Shown: positions 12,650 through 24,281 of the stretch, in pieces | How positions within the stretch are numbered: position 1 is the first letter of the stretch | Layout: each line of letters begins with the position of its first letter | Origin: Papaver somniferum | Lineage: Eukaryota; Streptophyta; Magnoliopsida; Ranunculales; Papaveraceae | Length of the DNA stretch: 64,000 bases | Assembly: GCF_003573695.1 (NCBI RefSeq) | Contig: NC_039364.1 | Coordinates: 63,632,256-63,696,255 of the forward strand | Direction: 5' to 3' | Notes under the pieces: generated by a model | Database searches by the model: none | Seen by the model: only the letters and a program-made list of their open reading frames with translations | What the model was told of the DNA's origin: nothing | Program-made: the position numbers and the translations under genes

Positions 12650-13375
12650 CTCGATCACACCCGAGGAATTTTAACGGACCTATCAGCTAACTGAAGTGTC
12701 ATCTGGGTAGGTTTCATCTCACCAAGTCCTAGCTTAAGGTACACATGTATGGCAGTAAGTTCACACTGGCTCCTAAGTCAAGCAAAGCTTTCTCAACACG
12801 GGTTACCTATTGTGCAAGAAATGGTAGGGGACCCTGGGTCTTTATACTTAGGAGTAGTGGTATTCTGAATAATAGAACTCACATGACTAGCTAGGAAGGC
12901 TTTCTTCTGGACACTAAGTTTTCGCTTTCGCGTACACATATCCTTAAGAAACTTGGCATAAGCGGGAATCTGCTTAATCGCATATAACAATGGGAGGTTG
13001 ATAGTAACCTGCTTAAAAACCTCCAATATATCATTAAAGTTGGACTCCCTCTTAGTTGGAACTAGCAGCTGGGGGAACGGGGCTCTGGGAACAAAGACGG
13101 GCTCAGCAGGACCCTCATTGGTCTCTTTGGAGACTCTATCAGTCTCCTCATTTTCTGGCTCAGAAGGGTGAACTACAGCATGTTCATTATCAGGCATTAT
13201 AGAATTCACATGATTGTACGATTTCTCTCCTTTAGGGTTAGGATCAGTTTGACTAGGGAATCTTCCATCTTCTCTTTCACTAAGAAACTTAGCTATTTGG
13301 CCGACTTGAAGTTCTAAGTTAGCAAAAGACTGGGCACTATTCTTAAAATTCTGTTTGGTTTCCTCTTGAAAATTA
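12650..13375 (-). pseudogene. Athila Gag tail and aspartic protease, broken
   Basis: A stop codon TAG at about 13376 interrupts the Gag C-terminus, and translation continues in the same frame (QEETKQNFKN...) through 12793. The protease active-site triplet is visible as LLDLGASVNLLPY (DLG at about 12768-12779) but in another frame, so a frameshift separates it from upstream sequence near 12795. A further shift lies near 12665, before the RT frame. The usual D-S/T-G is D-L-G here, which is common in Athila-like copies. Without these breaks this part would process the Gag-Pol polyprotein. Confidence 0.8.
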
Positions 13376-13377
13376 CC

Positions 13378-14806
13378 CTAGATTTTTACTAACATTTCCT
13401 GGCTTTGTGATAGCATCTCCTGGCTCTTCCTTAATATACTAAGGGTTTCCTCTAAGCTAGTTATTCTATTCTCAGATGGGTTCTGGGTCTGACCTGAAGA
13501 GTTCTTAGTATAACCAAAACCTTGGGGAGGCTGAGAATTACTAGGCTGGCCTTGATTCTGTCCCTTAGACCAAGAGAAATTAGGATGGTTTCTCCAACCA
13601 GGGTTGTAGGTCTCTGAGTAGGGGTCAAACTTCTGACGGTTTTCAAACCTAGCGTTGTTATAGACAGCATGAGCTTGCTCTTCACTAACCTGACCTTCCC
13701 AGAATGAGTTATCGGGCTCTATTCTATAACTAGAGACTTGAGAGGCTCTATTAGGTTCAACAAGGGACTTATTTTTAGATTGACCCATTTCCAATGCTTT
13801 TAACCTTCTAGATAAAGCAGCAAACTTAACATCTGACGCAAAACTCGTATCTACCATATTGGTGCTACTTCTATTGACCAAGAGTCTTTTAGGGGGTTCA
13901 ACACAAGACACCCACTGTTGGGATTTTTCAGCGATAGCTCCTAAGAAGGTAAAAGCATCATCAGCATTTTTACTAGTGAACTCACCGGCGCACATAAACT
14001 CGACCATGGCTTTGGTCGAATAGTCTAAACCATTATAAATAATCTCTACAAGTTTCATCTTATCAAATCCATGGTGAGGACACTGGGATAGGAGATCATT
14101 GAAATCTCTCTAAAAACCTATAAAGAGATTCTCCCTCTTGTTGCATACTAGCACTAATTTTCTGCCTAACAGCTGCAGTTTTATGCTTAGGGTAGAATTT
14201 CATATAGAAAGCAGCAATAAGTTCCTGCCATGTTTCAATGGATTCAGATGGTAGGTTTTTTAGACAGGTCTTGGCTTTATCTCTCAAGGAAAAGGGAAAC
14301 ATCTTAAGTTTCAAGACCTCATCAGTAAGGTCTTTTATTCTAATTGTCCCACAAATTTCCTCAAAGTCTCTAATATGAAAATAAGGGTTCTCATCATCCT
14401 TTCCTAAGTATATAGGGATCATCTGAAGAATACTAGGTTTTATCTCGAAATTAGCCGTAGTGGCTGACAATTTAATGCACGAAGCTCGGTTGGACCTAGT
14501 TGGGAACATGTAATCTTTCAAAGTTGCCATCAGTGGCACAGAAGAAGTACTAGGGGTACTTTCCTCACGAAGAGATAGGTTCTCAAAACTGAAGTTTCCA
14601 AAAACGGGTCTCTCAAAATAAGAGTCTTCGAGCTCCCCGCTTCCACAAGAAGATCTTTTAGGCTCGTCACTAATCAAACGACCAAAATTATCTCTTTTAC
14701 AAGCACGCTCTGTAAAGGAATCGAGCGCTCTTGGAATACACAAACAAAAATCCTGAGGAAGGAAGGTTATAAGCAAACACACAACAGGCCGACTCCACCA
14801 AATCAA
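13378..14806 (-). pseudogene. Athila gag (nucleocapsid precursor), broken
   Basis: The minus-strand N-terminal frame (14806-14096) contains the retrotransposon gag core: IPIYLGKDDENPYFHIRDF, then ETWQELIAAFYMKFYP and EGESLYRFLERF. One extra base near 14100 shifts the frame; the sequence then continues CPHHGFDKMKLVEIIYNGL in the next frame (from about 14095 to 13378). The C-terminal half is Gln/Ser/Asn-rich. I see no CCHC zinc knuckle in it. It stops at a TAG near 13376. Gag would package the element RNA. Confidence 0.88.
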
Positions 14807-15612
14807 ACCTAAAAATTTCTAGCAAACAAAAATCATGATGGCTCCACTTAGATTGTTTCTAGACCAGCTTCTAACCCTTCGAAAAGGAATTTGTTACAAT
14901 CTGAGAAAATTCTCTGGAATCAGTACGAGTCAAAGTGAGTTGAATAGAGGCGAGGGAATATCAGTGGAGCTTTGATACCAAAGGCCTCACCGGTATTCAA
15001 GGCGGCGCAGTCACGCATTCAACTCACAGAAACCATCCTGAACTTCGAAGTATGCTCAAAAGAGTAACCAATATTTTTCAAATGACTGTCCTATTAAGCT
15101 CGTTACCCTATAGGTATCGTTCTATTCAAAATTTTAGGCTTAGGTTCGCGTTTGGTTTCGTTTTCCTAAGGCGGGCAAGAAGAGAACGGTGATGAAATCC
15201 GAACCCTTATCTTGTATGGCCAGTCCTTGCCCTTTACTAGGAATTTAAAGCAACTGGTTCAGTCCTCAACATATAATCACCTTAAGGCATACAGTAAACC
15301 CGTTTGCAGGAGATTCGCGGGTGTTTCGAAAGACTTACCTCCCGTACCAGACGGGTGAAGAACCGCTGAAGTCGACTCGGGCCACGACTCCTATGTCGTG
15401 TACGAACCCGAGGGGCCGAGACGATATTGTAATCGTCGTCCTTCCCTGTAAACAGTTTGATTTAAGGGTACCCTTCCGTAGGGTTTAAAAAAAAATTGTC
15501 CAAATGTCCAAAGTCCAAAGTAAAGTGCAAAAATATTACAAAAATTTCCTAATACAATTCTAAAAAAAATTAAAAAATAATAAAAACCTAAAAATTCTAC
15601 CTAAGCACAAAT
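14807..15612 (-). other. 5' leader of the Athila element
   Basis: About 0.8 kb between primer site and gag with no convincing frame. It contains a locally GC-rich part (15300-15430) in an otherwise AT-rich element. Nothing else is recognised. Confidence 0.6.
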
Positions 15613-15629
15613 CCTCGGCAGCGGCGCCA
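15613..15629 (-). other. tRNA-Asp-type primer binding site
   Basis: The minus strand reads TGGCGCCGCTGCCGAGG, six bases after the 5' LTR end. It matches the Athila/Tat consensus primer site complementary to tRNA-Asp except at two positions (T to C, G to A). Confidence 0.85.
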
Positions 15630-15635
15630 AAAATT

Positions 15636-17121
15636 TGATGTATTTTCAAATGGTTGTAGTGATAGTGGTAAAAATGGGTTCTTTTTAGATTTGTGAAGGG
15701 AATAAAATTTTTAGATTTTTTTTTTTAAAAACTTAAGAATATAGCAAAATTAAATAGCAAAGTGATGTGAAATTTTATGGACAAATAGGGGTTTAAGATT
15801 CCACCATTCAACAATACTTATATGATCTAATATTTTTTTTACTATGCAATTTAAATAATTGGTTTGATTCAAAATATTGCCAAAAGCAGATTTCCAAAAT
15901 ATCAAATGTTAATCACAAGTATAATGCATCAAGAGTCTAAAACTAAGCATGCATTATCAAGGGAAAACACAGTTGATTAATAAAAATCATTTAATTCATT
16001 TTTATCAATGCAATTAATCACATAAAAATATTGCATAAAAAAAATAGAGATTACCACATAATTATTGTGAGAATGGCTTCCTCTGTCACCCCTGGGATTG
16101 GGTTTAGCTACTCATGATGAAAAACCTCTCAAAATATTTCATTGATGCTCAAAAGTGTTTTACAATGAAGAGAAAGACAAGAAAATGATATAAAACAGGA
16201 TTCTGCGACCCACAGAAGGCGTCCAGAATCAACGATAAAGATGAAGTGTTGTTGTCGTTGGAAAACTATGACCCACAAACGACAGTCGTTGTCTTTGTTG
16301 GTAAACGACTGCCTTTGGTAGTCTGTTCTTCCTCTTCTTCTTCTTCCTCGAGCAGCAGCAGCAGCAGAACCAGAATCTCTGCAACTTCAATTTTCTTGCT
16401 CTGTAGTGCTATAAACCTCTCCCAATTCTCGCCTCTTCTATGAGTCCCCAACACTCTATATATACTCCACAGGATCAAGAAGTCTCGCTATAACTCGAGA
16501 TAATTCTCTCTTAACTCGGTTTGATGAAAAAATATTCTGGGAATATTTTCTTCCCTGATTTAGCTTCTCACGCGTAGATTTCCATCCTGGTCACTCTAGA
16601 AATGTTTACACACGACCCACAATGTTGCTAGAGCCCTCATGCATGAGCAGAACACGCTCAAATCTTCTCCAATCCCGTGTCCAACCCGTGTTTCCCTGTT
16701 TTGCATTCCGTGAATTATCCAGCTAATTCTGGCCAAATTTGATCGAACCAAAAGCCCCAAAACGTGTTTGCTAGGACATATCACAACTTCCTACCAAAAA
16801 TCAGCCATTGAATCGCCATAGAACACGTTCAGAAATTCCAACAAAACATCTGCCAGTTGATAGTATTTTTTTTCCCGCCAATTTTTGGTTTTTGAATTTG
16901 GGAAGAAGATGTCCTCCCCCCTAACCAAAACTGGGGTGCGAATAGTAGCTACCTTGGGGGTGACCTGGGGGTGCTCCGTGCAACTTTTCGAGCCGAATTT
17001 TCAAACAATAATTATTTTCCAAAAATACCTACAAACACACAAAACACCATAATAAGGACGAAAACAAGTACTAACAATACGAAACATTGAGGACAAATTA
17101 GACACATAAATGCGTCTATCA
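15636..17121 (-). repeat. 5' LTR of the Athila-type element
   Basis: 1486 bases with the same TGATGTATTTTC...GTCTATCA ends (plus strand) as 6531-8011. The difference in length comes from A/T homopolymers and short indels. Confidence 0.95.
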
Positions 17122-18695
17122 GACAGCTCCACCAGTACCAACACAACTAGGTAGTTTTGCTGGCTCTTAGGATTAGTGTGCTCGAAATGCAAACTTCAAT
17201 ATTTATAGACCAAGGAAGTTTGGACACCAAGGAATTTCCAAAACCGAAAATATTCTCAAGATATGCAATATATTTCCAAATTCGGTTTCCAGAATTCCTG
17301 GAAATGCACTGTCCAAATATTGACCGAAATCTCTTAGAAAATCTCCAACTAGTAAATGCACATTACTAATTTTTGTTTTCCAAATATAAAATTAAAAACC
17401 TTAATTAAAAGATTCTCAATTTATTTTCGATCCGGGATTCTCCTTTAGTAATTAAGGAATATATTTGAACAACAAAAGATAAGCGTTACTGCACATGTTC
17501 AAAGTATGTCGACATCTTTATTTTGTAAGTCCTTTTTCATACTTACAATCTTGGAACCGATTTGCCACACTTCCAAACAAGTCTAGAATTGTTTCATCTG
17601 ACTTCCAAGAACTACGTGATTGATTATCCTATCAAATCACCAAACATGGGTTTCACGGTTCTACCAAAACAAGTTTCGGTTCTACCTCCATGTGGGTATT
17701 AGAATTAGTCACGCTAGTTACCAAAACTTGGTTGACTAGGTACTAGGATCGGTTCCCACATATATATGGTATCTAACTTGTATTTGGTGCACATGTCCAT
17801 AGGATCGGTTCCCAATGTCTAAAAACGTGTTGCACATGTTCATAAGATCGGTTCCCAATAACTAGAAACTTGTTGCACCTCTTATAATGATTGATTCCAT
17901 TTTTGTGATCGGTTGCACCTCTTACTAGGATCGGTTCCCCTTTTCCTAGAGTTGGTCATACCAATTACAACAAATCGATCATACCATCTCAGGTGATTAC
18001 TTAAGATCGGTTTCACTAATAAAAGTCATACCAATACAAAAGTCAGGCCTTGTGAATAGTTTTACCAAGAACGTAAGAAATTCATGAGCGGTTATACTAA
18101 ACACACGTATTGGTAATTCAAAATATTTGCAATGAATAACAATACCAATAAGCCTAGCGATTTCCCTTTCGATTCATAAAACAAGTTTATGAATTGTACT
18201 TCCTTTAAACAAATGTAAAAACATTGTTTCCTAGGACGAAATCTTCACCTCATACCCATATATAATCACAATAGCATTCATACGATTATGTTGATGTCTT
18301 ATATACGAAGTTCAAAAGATAAGCGTTATACTTCGTATTGTATTCCTTAATACTATGTCTAACTAAAGTATAATCATTCATAGCTCCGCAGTTATGTTTT
18401 CAATATGCACGACTTGAAAGATACGTTAGGGAATGAAATAATTGAAGTCAAATATTACTAACCTCAAGTGGAAGGATGATGTCGTCGTTGTAGCTCCTTA
18501 CTTCTTCACATTCTTCAAGTCTTCACGTAATACTTGTAATGTCTCATATCCTAATACTTTCAAGCTAACCTATACGAAGTTGACTCTAGTATATAATCAA
18601 GCGACTCTTTAAATGAGTTTTGATTCACTAAAATATGACAATCAAACTTGACATACCAACACTTGGTGGGTTCAACCGAGCTATGCTCTAAAACA

Positions 18696-19998
18696 TACTA
18701 CTTGGAGAAAGCACAGTGCATTTTGTTCAAGTTTCTTGGAAAAGTTTTGGGCTAATTTTTCAGTGTGCTATCTCGTGAATCTTTTATCATCTACTGTTAT
18801 TTGGTTAAATACTTCTGGATAGTGATCAAGTTTTGGTTGCCAAGTTTATTTCTCTCAAGAGGAAATAGTTTTGGTGTTAGTGTTGAAGAAGGTGTTCTTT
18901 CTTTAGTATTCCAGAAATTATGTTTGTAATTCTTGATCAGTTTGGAATTCTCGGTGAAGAGAGTTATGTTATAGCAGTGATGGTATTTTGAGAGGTTTTG
19001 GTTTGGGTGGAGTAGTGTGTTCCTTTGCTCATCTACTACAAATATTGCTATAACGGTTTCCATAACTACAGAGGCGGTAGAAGATGGGATCAAAGATTTC
19101 TTTTGAGAAATTTATTCAACAACAATTTAGTTTTATCATCCTTTAGTTCTCAGCTTAGCATGAGAAGTTAGCACTATTGTCTTGGATAATTACTTAAGAA
19201 CTTATTACGATTGCTTAAGAGTAAGAAGACAATGGGTGAACACAACAAAGTATTGGATAGTTTCTTGGGAGTTGTTGGAGTTGCCTAAGGTTAAGAAGAC
19301 GTCTGGGTCTGTCTGGGTCTTTATGTTTTTGAAGGATGATTGCCAGATCTTGTTTGGAACAGTTGCGTACTGGTACACATTTTTTGGGTAAGTTTGACTA
19401 AAGGATATGCACAAGACAAAATGTGATTGTTATGAAGTTTTTCCTCCGTGATTAATCACATTTCTATCCGAGTCCTTTTAGTTTTAGAGTGGCGGTTTGA
19501 CTTAGTCGAAAAAGTCAAAACTGTATTCTTGCCTGAAGATTTGGTGGAGGACATTAAGTTGTCATAGCCCATTTGGTTCGATGTTGCTGGTTTAGTTTGG
19601 AAGTTTGGTATGTCATCTTTTGGAGCCTCTGGTTTGTTTGTTCACCGAGTTAGTGATTTTGTGAAGCTTCACATGTTTGGTTTCTTCGTATCTCTTTACT
19701 CGTTTTTGGGGATATGCTCATGGCAAAGAGCAAGTTCAGTTTTATTTATTTAAGAAGATATTGAGTTTGGAGTTTCGAGATGAAGGAGTTTTGTTCTGCT
19801 AAGAAGATACTTGTGCAGAAGTTTGGACGAGATTTGTTGACTTCGGTCATTTGCGGGTTAAGTTGGTACTTGATCCAGTTTGCTCGTCGTTGAGATCCTT
19901 TTGGATGCTGAGGCGATTGTCATGGTTTGAAGGTCGACTTAGATTACTAGAATCTTTACCGAGGTGGAGATTTGTTGAAACATCGACAAGGTGGAGAA
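18696..19998 (+). mobile_element. eroded 3' interior of a plus-strand copia element
   Basis: No gene is recognised. The segment ends in a polypurine tract (AAGGTGGAGAA) directly before an LTR that starts TGTTAG at 19999, the usual 3' end of a copia element. Short open frames such as 19182-19391 show no family motif. The 5' end was probably lost where the older copia LTR abuts. Confidence 0.5.
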
Positions 19999-20865
19999 TG
20001 TTAGATAATTTTCGGTGTTTTGGAAGGTTCCGGAAAATTCCGGAACATACTAGAAATCCTTAGTGTAGAGAAACAGAAGGTTTCCTAGTTTAGGTTGATT
20101 TCCATATTTAGATAGGTTACCTAAATAACGTTAGGTTTCCTAGTTGGTTACGGTTTCCTTTTCCAATGAGACTAATACTTGGGAATCAAGTTTGTGACTA
20201 CTATATAAGGAGGTCTAGATTATGTGTTTAGACTTGGAATTCTCAATGGAATTTTAGAGGTTTTCTAAAGAATTAGAGAATACATAATTTAGTTCTCTAA
20301 GGTTTCTAGGGATTCCATCCCACCTCTTGGGGTGGAGTTTAGAAAAGAGAGAGACCATTCTCGAGTGTCGTAAAATATATTGTTGGTGTTGAAGAGTACA
20401 TCGTCATGGTCTCATGAAGATGTGGAAGACATCGTTTAGTGAAGAGAAGATCGCCTTGTTCGTTGATGGTGGAAGATCATCATTGGTGTTGGAAGTGACA
20501 TCGTTTAGAAGGAGATCATATCGTTATGTGAGATAAGTATTATCTTGTTTGGTTAGACATTATTTGGGTTTCTGAAGCGTTTTGTGCAAGAGAGTTATTT
20601 TAGGGTTTATGATCAACACAATGTTGGATCGTAGTTTGTTGATTGATTCATCAATCGTTAAGTGTGTGATTCTCTATTTAGTGGTTCCATAATAATGAAG
20701 AAGTCGTAACCGTTTTGGTGGATGTAGGCATATTGCCGAACCACGTTAAGTCTCATGTGCTTTACTTATTGCTTCTAATGTGTGTTTGCATCATTGATCT
20801 TTCATTTTATGTCGATCCAAAGATCTAGTTTCTTGTGGGTTAGTTTTTGTTGGATTTTCCCAACA
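19999..20865 (+). repeat. 3' LTR of a copia element
   Basis: 867 bases from TGTTAGATAATTTTCGG to TTTTCCCAACA. The part near 20700-20760 (tgccgaaccacgtt) is a phrase common in the R region of plant Tork-like copia LTRs. No second copy lies in the window, so age and target duplication cannot be judged. Confidence 0.65.
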
Positions 20866-20879
20866 AGTGGTGCGGTTAG

Positions 20880-22738
20880 TTTAGCTATCTCCTACAACAG
20901 TCTCCACATATCTTTTGTTGATGAAGTTTCACAAGTTCCCTTGAGTAGTTCTTAGTCTTCATTTGATAAACATCGTGAAGTCTAAAGCTCAACTACACTT
21001 ACTGATGTAGTTTTGATATAGTGGTAATCAAGTTGTCGTTCGCTCGGACTTGTGTAGACTCGATTTCAGATTAAAAATAGAAAATACTAAAAGAAAATAT
21101 ATACAAAGGATTGTCACAATATCTAGAGGTACTGAGACTCAGGATTCCACCAATTCTCATATTCATGTAGTTCAACTATTAATTCCAGGCAATTCTAGCT
21201 CATAAAATAACAAATACCGACTCTTATTCTTTGCCAAAAGTAGACTTTATAAAGTATTAGATGTAAGTCACAAGCATGGTGCATCAAAAGTTCTTAGACT
21301 AAGCATACACCATCAAACGAAATCACAAATAATCAAGAAAAATCATAAATTAATTTATAATAGTGCAAATAGTTATAAAAAATTAAATAGAATTACCACA
21401 ATGATGAAAAATGGCTTCCTCCATTGTCTCAGTGATAGGGTTTAGCTTCGCATGGTGAAAACACGCGTTTACAATGAAGAAAATGAAGAAGAATAACAAA
21501 TACAGAGAACTGTAACGTTTATAAGCGTTACGAGTTAACTGTTACATGAAATATTACTGCAGCAGGAACGACAGTTATGTTATAGCTGATTTAGAGACTG
21601 TCTTCTGCAGGCTTTCGTTCTTCAGCTTCTTCTTCACCAGCAGCAGCAGGGAAATATTCCTGCAACTCTTCTCTTCTTCACTGCAGCTTCCCTAATCCTC
21701 CATATCGACCCCCAACAACTCGATAGCTCTCCCTGTGACTCTAACCAATGTATTTATACACCACAGGCTTATTTTCTTGCGAAAAAATCCTTCCAAATCT
21801 TCATTCTTTTCTCTTCTACAAGTCACGACTTTTTTTCTTTCCTTATTTACCTCTTGTACGCTCTTTCAGATGCCAAACATTTCCAAATCTCCCAGAATAA
21901 AATCAAAAGATATTCTCTCCTCTAAAGCCTGCACGTAACTTCCATATTGAAACAAAAGACGAGAAACTTCATTCTCCCTGAATTGTCGAGATATAACGAA
22001 ATATTCCATTTTTAGCGTTAATAAATGCATCACCAATCCTGTTTTATCTTCACAATATATTACCAAATCAAATACACGACAAAATCTCCGTAAAATCTCT
22101 CGCACAAAACACCTTTCTTCCCGTAAACTACCACCTCCCCTGTTCTTTCCAAACTCGACGATATGGCCCAATTCACTCGATCCAACCACCCATTCTAATC
22201 CTGTTTATCCCTAACAGGCCTATCCCAGCTATATCCAACGATTAAATCTATCCCAAACACGCCCAAAAATCCGATCAAAACTTATCCAGTTAACTGCCTC
22301 TTTTCCCCGCCAATTTTGAATTTGAAATTTGGAAGAAGAAGGTCGCCCCTTATCCGATCCTGGGGTGCCAATAGTACATGCCCAATTGGGCATAAATAGT
22401 AATTTTCTTGGGTGCCAATAACATTACTCCGGGGTGCCTTTAATAATTTTCTTTGGGAGTGCAAATGACACTTTTCGAGCCAATTTCTCCGCAAAAGCTT
22501 ATTTCTCCATAAACACCTACAAAGACGTAAAAAGCCATAATAAATACAAAATCGAGCACTAACAATACATATAATTGAGATCATATTAGACACATAAATG
22601 CGTCTATCACTTACTATCCTAATCTGAAACTTAGCTATAAGTAGACTAGAAATCAAGACTTATAGTTTTGGCAACTAAACTTGACAAACAAGCTTGAGAT
22701 AGAAACACTTGCGAGTTCGACCGAGCAGTGCTCTAACA
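20880..22738 (-). repeat. copia LTR fragment interrupted by a solo gypsy LTR
   Basis: The outer parts (about 20880-21002 and 22610-22738) are the first roughly 250 bases (minus strand) of the same LTR family seen at 61029-61859, ending GTGCTCTAACA. The rest of this LTR is missing on the left side. Confidence 0.65.
21003..22609 (-). mobile_element. solo Athila-type LTR with perfect 5-bp target duplication
   Basis: 1607 bases, TGATGTAG... to ...GCGTCTATCA (plus strand), flanked by CTTAC at 20998-21002 and 22610-22614. The last 21 bases match the LTRs of the 6531-17121 element, while the body is diverged. It is therefore a related family, not the same copy. No gag-pol remains. Confidence 0.88.
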
Positions 22739-23519
22739 GAAACAATGTGAAATTTTACCTTGGCTTGTGTTGCACTCGTTTTTTATTTATTTAAATTCCT
22801 CTCGTTTTTCCTGAGTTAGTTACTAAGTCGCCCATCTTCATTATTCTCACGAGCAGTACCTTTTTGTAGTTTTGGCCTCTGGATATGACCACTACATTAC
22901 GTTCTGATGTTGTATTATATATGTACAAAGAAAATGATTGGCTCCGGGAAGACTACCTTTATGCCATTAATTAATGTTTTATCCTTATTTGTTATCATGA
23001 CCCTTTGAGTTCGATCACTACGGTAAATCTCCTTCAAGGTTTCTAATATTCAAATGAAACTCACATTATTATCCCGATCCATAAAACATCATGCCACCGT
23101 GAAAATTAGTTTATTCGAAGTGTGGAAAGTAATTTTTAACAACAACATGTTGTACCTGTTTGTCTTGTAATTACAATATATCAACAGAACTTGATAGAAG
23201 CATTGATCCAATTTGATCATCTCCAGATGTGCCAAGAAAGTACGAATCACTTTGTCGTTCAGTATGTGCTTACTCATTGTGTAGTTGTGTTGCTCGGCTA
23301 GCCACTAAGATTGTTCATAATCACTCTATCATCCAATTCTGTCCTCCTAATGGCTGCTCTTACCGCGTATATTTGTCTCAAAACAGACAAGTTATTCCCA
23401 TCCTCCTTCTCCTTTATCTTCCTAAGTATTTATTTGGTTTATGAGATTGGAGATGATGGACTCCAAAATCATGAGAAACACCTTTCGGCCCTAAACTGGA
23501 ACTGTATAAGATTGCAAGC
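22739..23519. other. no gene seen
   Basis: AT-rich spacer with short chance frames on both strands. From about 23500 a pair of imperfect direct repeats (gaactgtata...gcaaaccgctgg) begins, belonging to the copia LTR fragment that follows. Confidence 0.5.
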
Positions 23520-24281
23520 CGCTGGCAGTTCACAAAGTCAGGTATGCAAACTAGAACTGTATAGGTTTGCAAACCGCTGGTAGTTCGCGAAGTCATATTC
23601 AAGGTGTTTGTAAACCGGGTTTGCTAACCAACACCCATTATGTAACTCATATGTAAAGGGTTCGCAAACCGGATTTGTAAACCTCTACAATCAGCGGAAT
23701 TTATATTGACTTAGATAATACATACAAGTATATAACTTGTGCCAAGTAGTCTTTAAAATATCATAATTAAATTTGAGATATTCCCAATAACCATAGACAA
23801 TATGCATTGTTGCTTGGAAAATTTTCATATGATCAACTTGAAACAAATATAGTTTGTAAACAATAAATTGTTCTAACTAAGATTGTTAAGAATCTATGAA
23901 CATCCATTGTTTGAATCATATTTCGAGAGTTTAAGCAAGACAAACTTGAACTCAAAATTTCTTCTATGCATTATTAAATCTACTAAAATCATATGATATA
24001 GTTTCATAAGATAGAAAAGCATATGTCATTAGTAAATAAGATAGGTCAATATTCACAAGCATCTTTATTGATGAAGTTCTCGCAAATGTCTTTGTTTGTT
24101 CCTCAGTCTTCAAGCTTCGAGAATTATTCAGTGATGTCTGATACTTAACTACCATACTCTAATCTTAGTCTGAGACTTGACTCTAGTAGACTATAAACCA
24201 AGATATAGTTTTTTACATCTAACATTGACAGCAAGCTTGAGATAACAAAACTTGCGAGTTCGACCGAGCGATGCTCTAACA
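23520..24281 (-). repeat. copia LTR fragment
   Basis: It ends GCGATGCTCTAACA like the other minus-oriented copia LTRs, and its body matches 57090-57808 (caaaccgg/gtaaacctctac phrases, AGACAATATGCA, and a shared terminal 100 bases). The left border is uncertain. Confidence 0.6.

Larger units (their letters stand above)
6531..17121 (-). mobile_element. full-length Athila-type Ty3/gypsy retrotransposon, defective
   Basis: A 10.6-kb element on the minus strand with two LTRs (15636-17121 and 6531-8011), a tRNA-Asp-type primer site, polypurine tract, and gag, protease, RT, RNase H and integrase in gypsy order. Gag and pol sequences such as GWRVCIDYRKLNK and RMPFGLCNAPATFQRCM, with the Asp primer, point to the Athila clade of the Tat/Athila group. 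The two LTRs are about 98% identical by eye (roughly 25-30 substitutions and a few short indels in 1.48 kb), so insertion is fairly recent. Coding is broken by about nine frameshifts and one stop. Flanking pentamers are GGCGG (6526-6530) and GACAG (17122-17126), not identical; two G-to-A changes would explain the difference. No env-like ORF is seen. Confidence 0.93.
4536..18695 (-). repeat. 5' LTR of the outer copia element, split by two later insertions
   Basis: The LTR starts with TG next to the primer site and ends at 18695 with ...CTAAAACA (minus strand TGTTTTAGAG). Without the solo LTR (5469-6164) and the Athila element (6531-17121) it is about 2.9 kb. The segment 17996-18695 matches 1-696. 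Segment 4536-5468 resembles 55609 onward, another member of the same broad family; both contain GTTAACGAGGAA and a CGGGACC phrase at a similar offset. Short open frames here are not genes. Confidence 0.7.

Noticed and set aside
22739..23470. Plus frames at 23229-23444 and 23311-23583 as a possible gene
   Set aside because: No domain, overlapping frames, and the second runs into copia LTR sequence.
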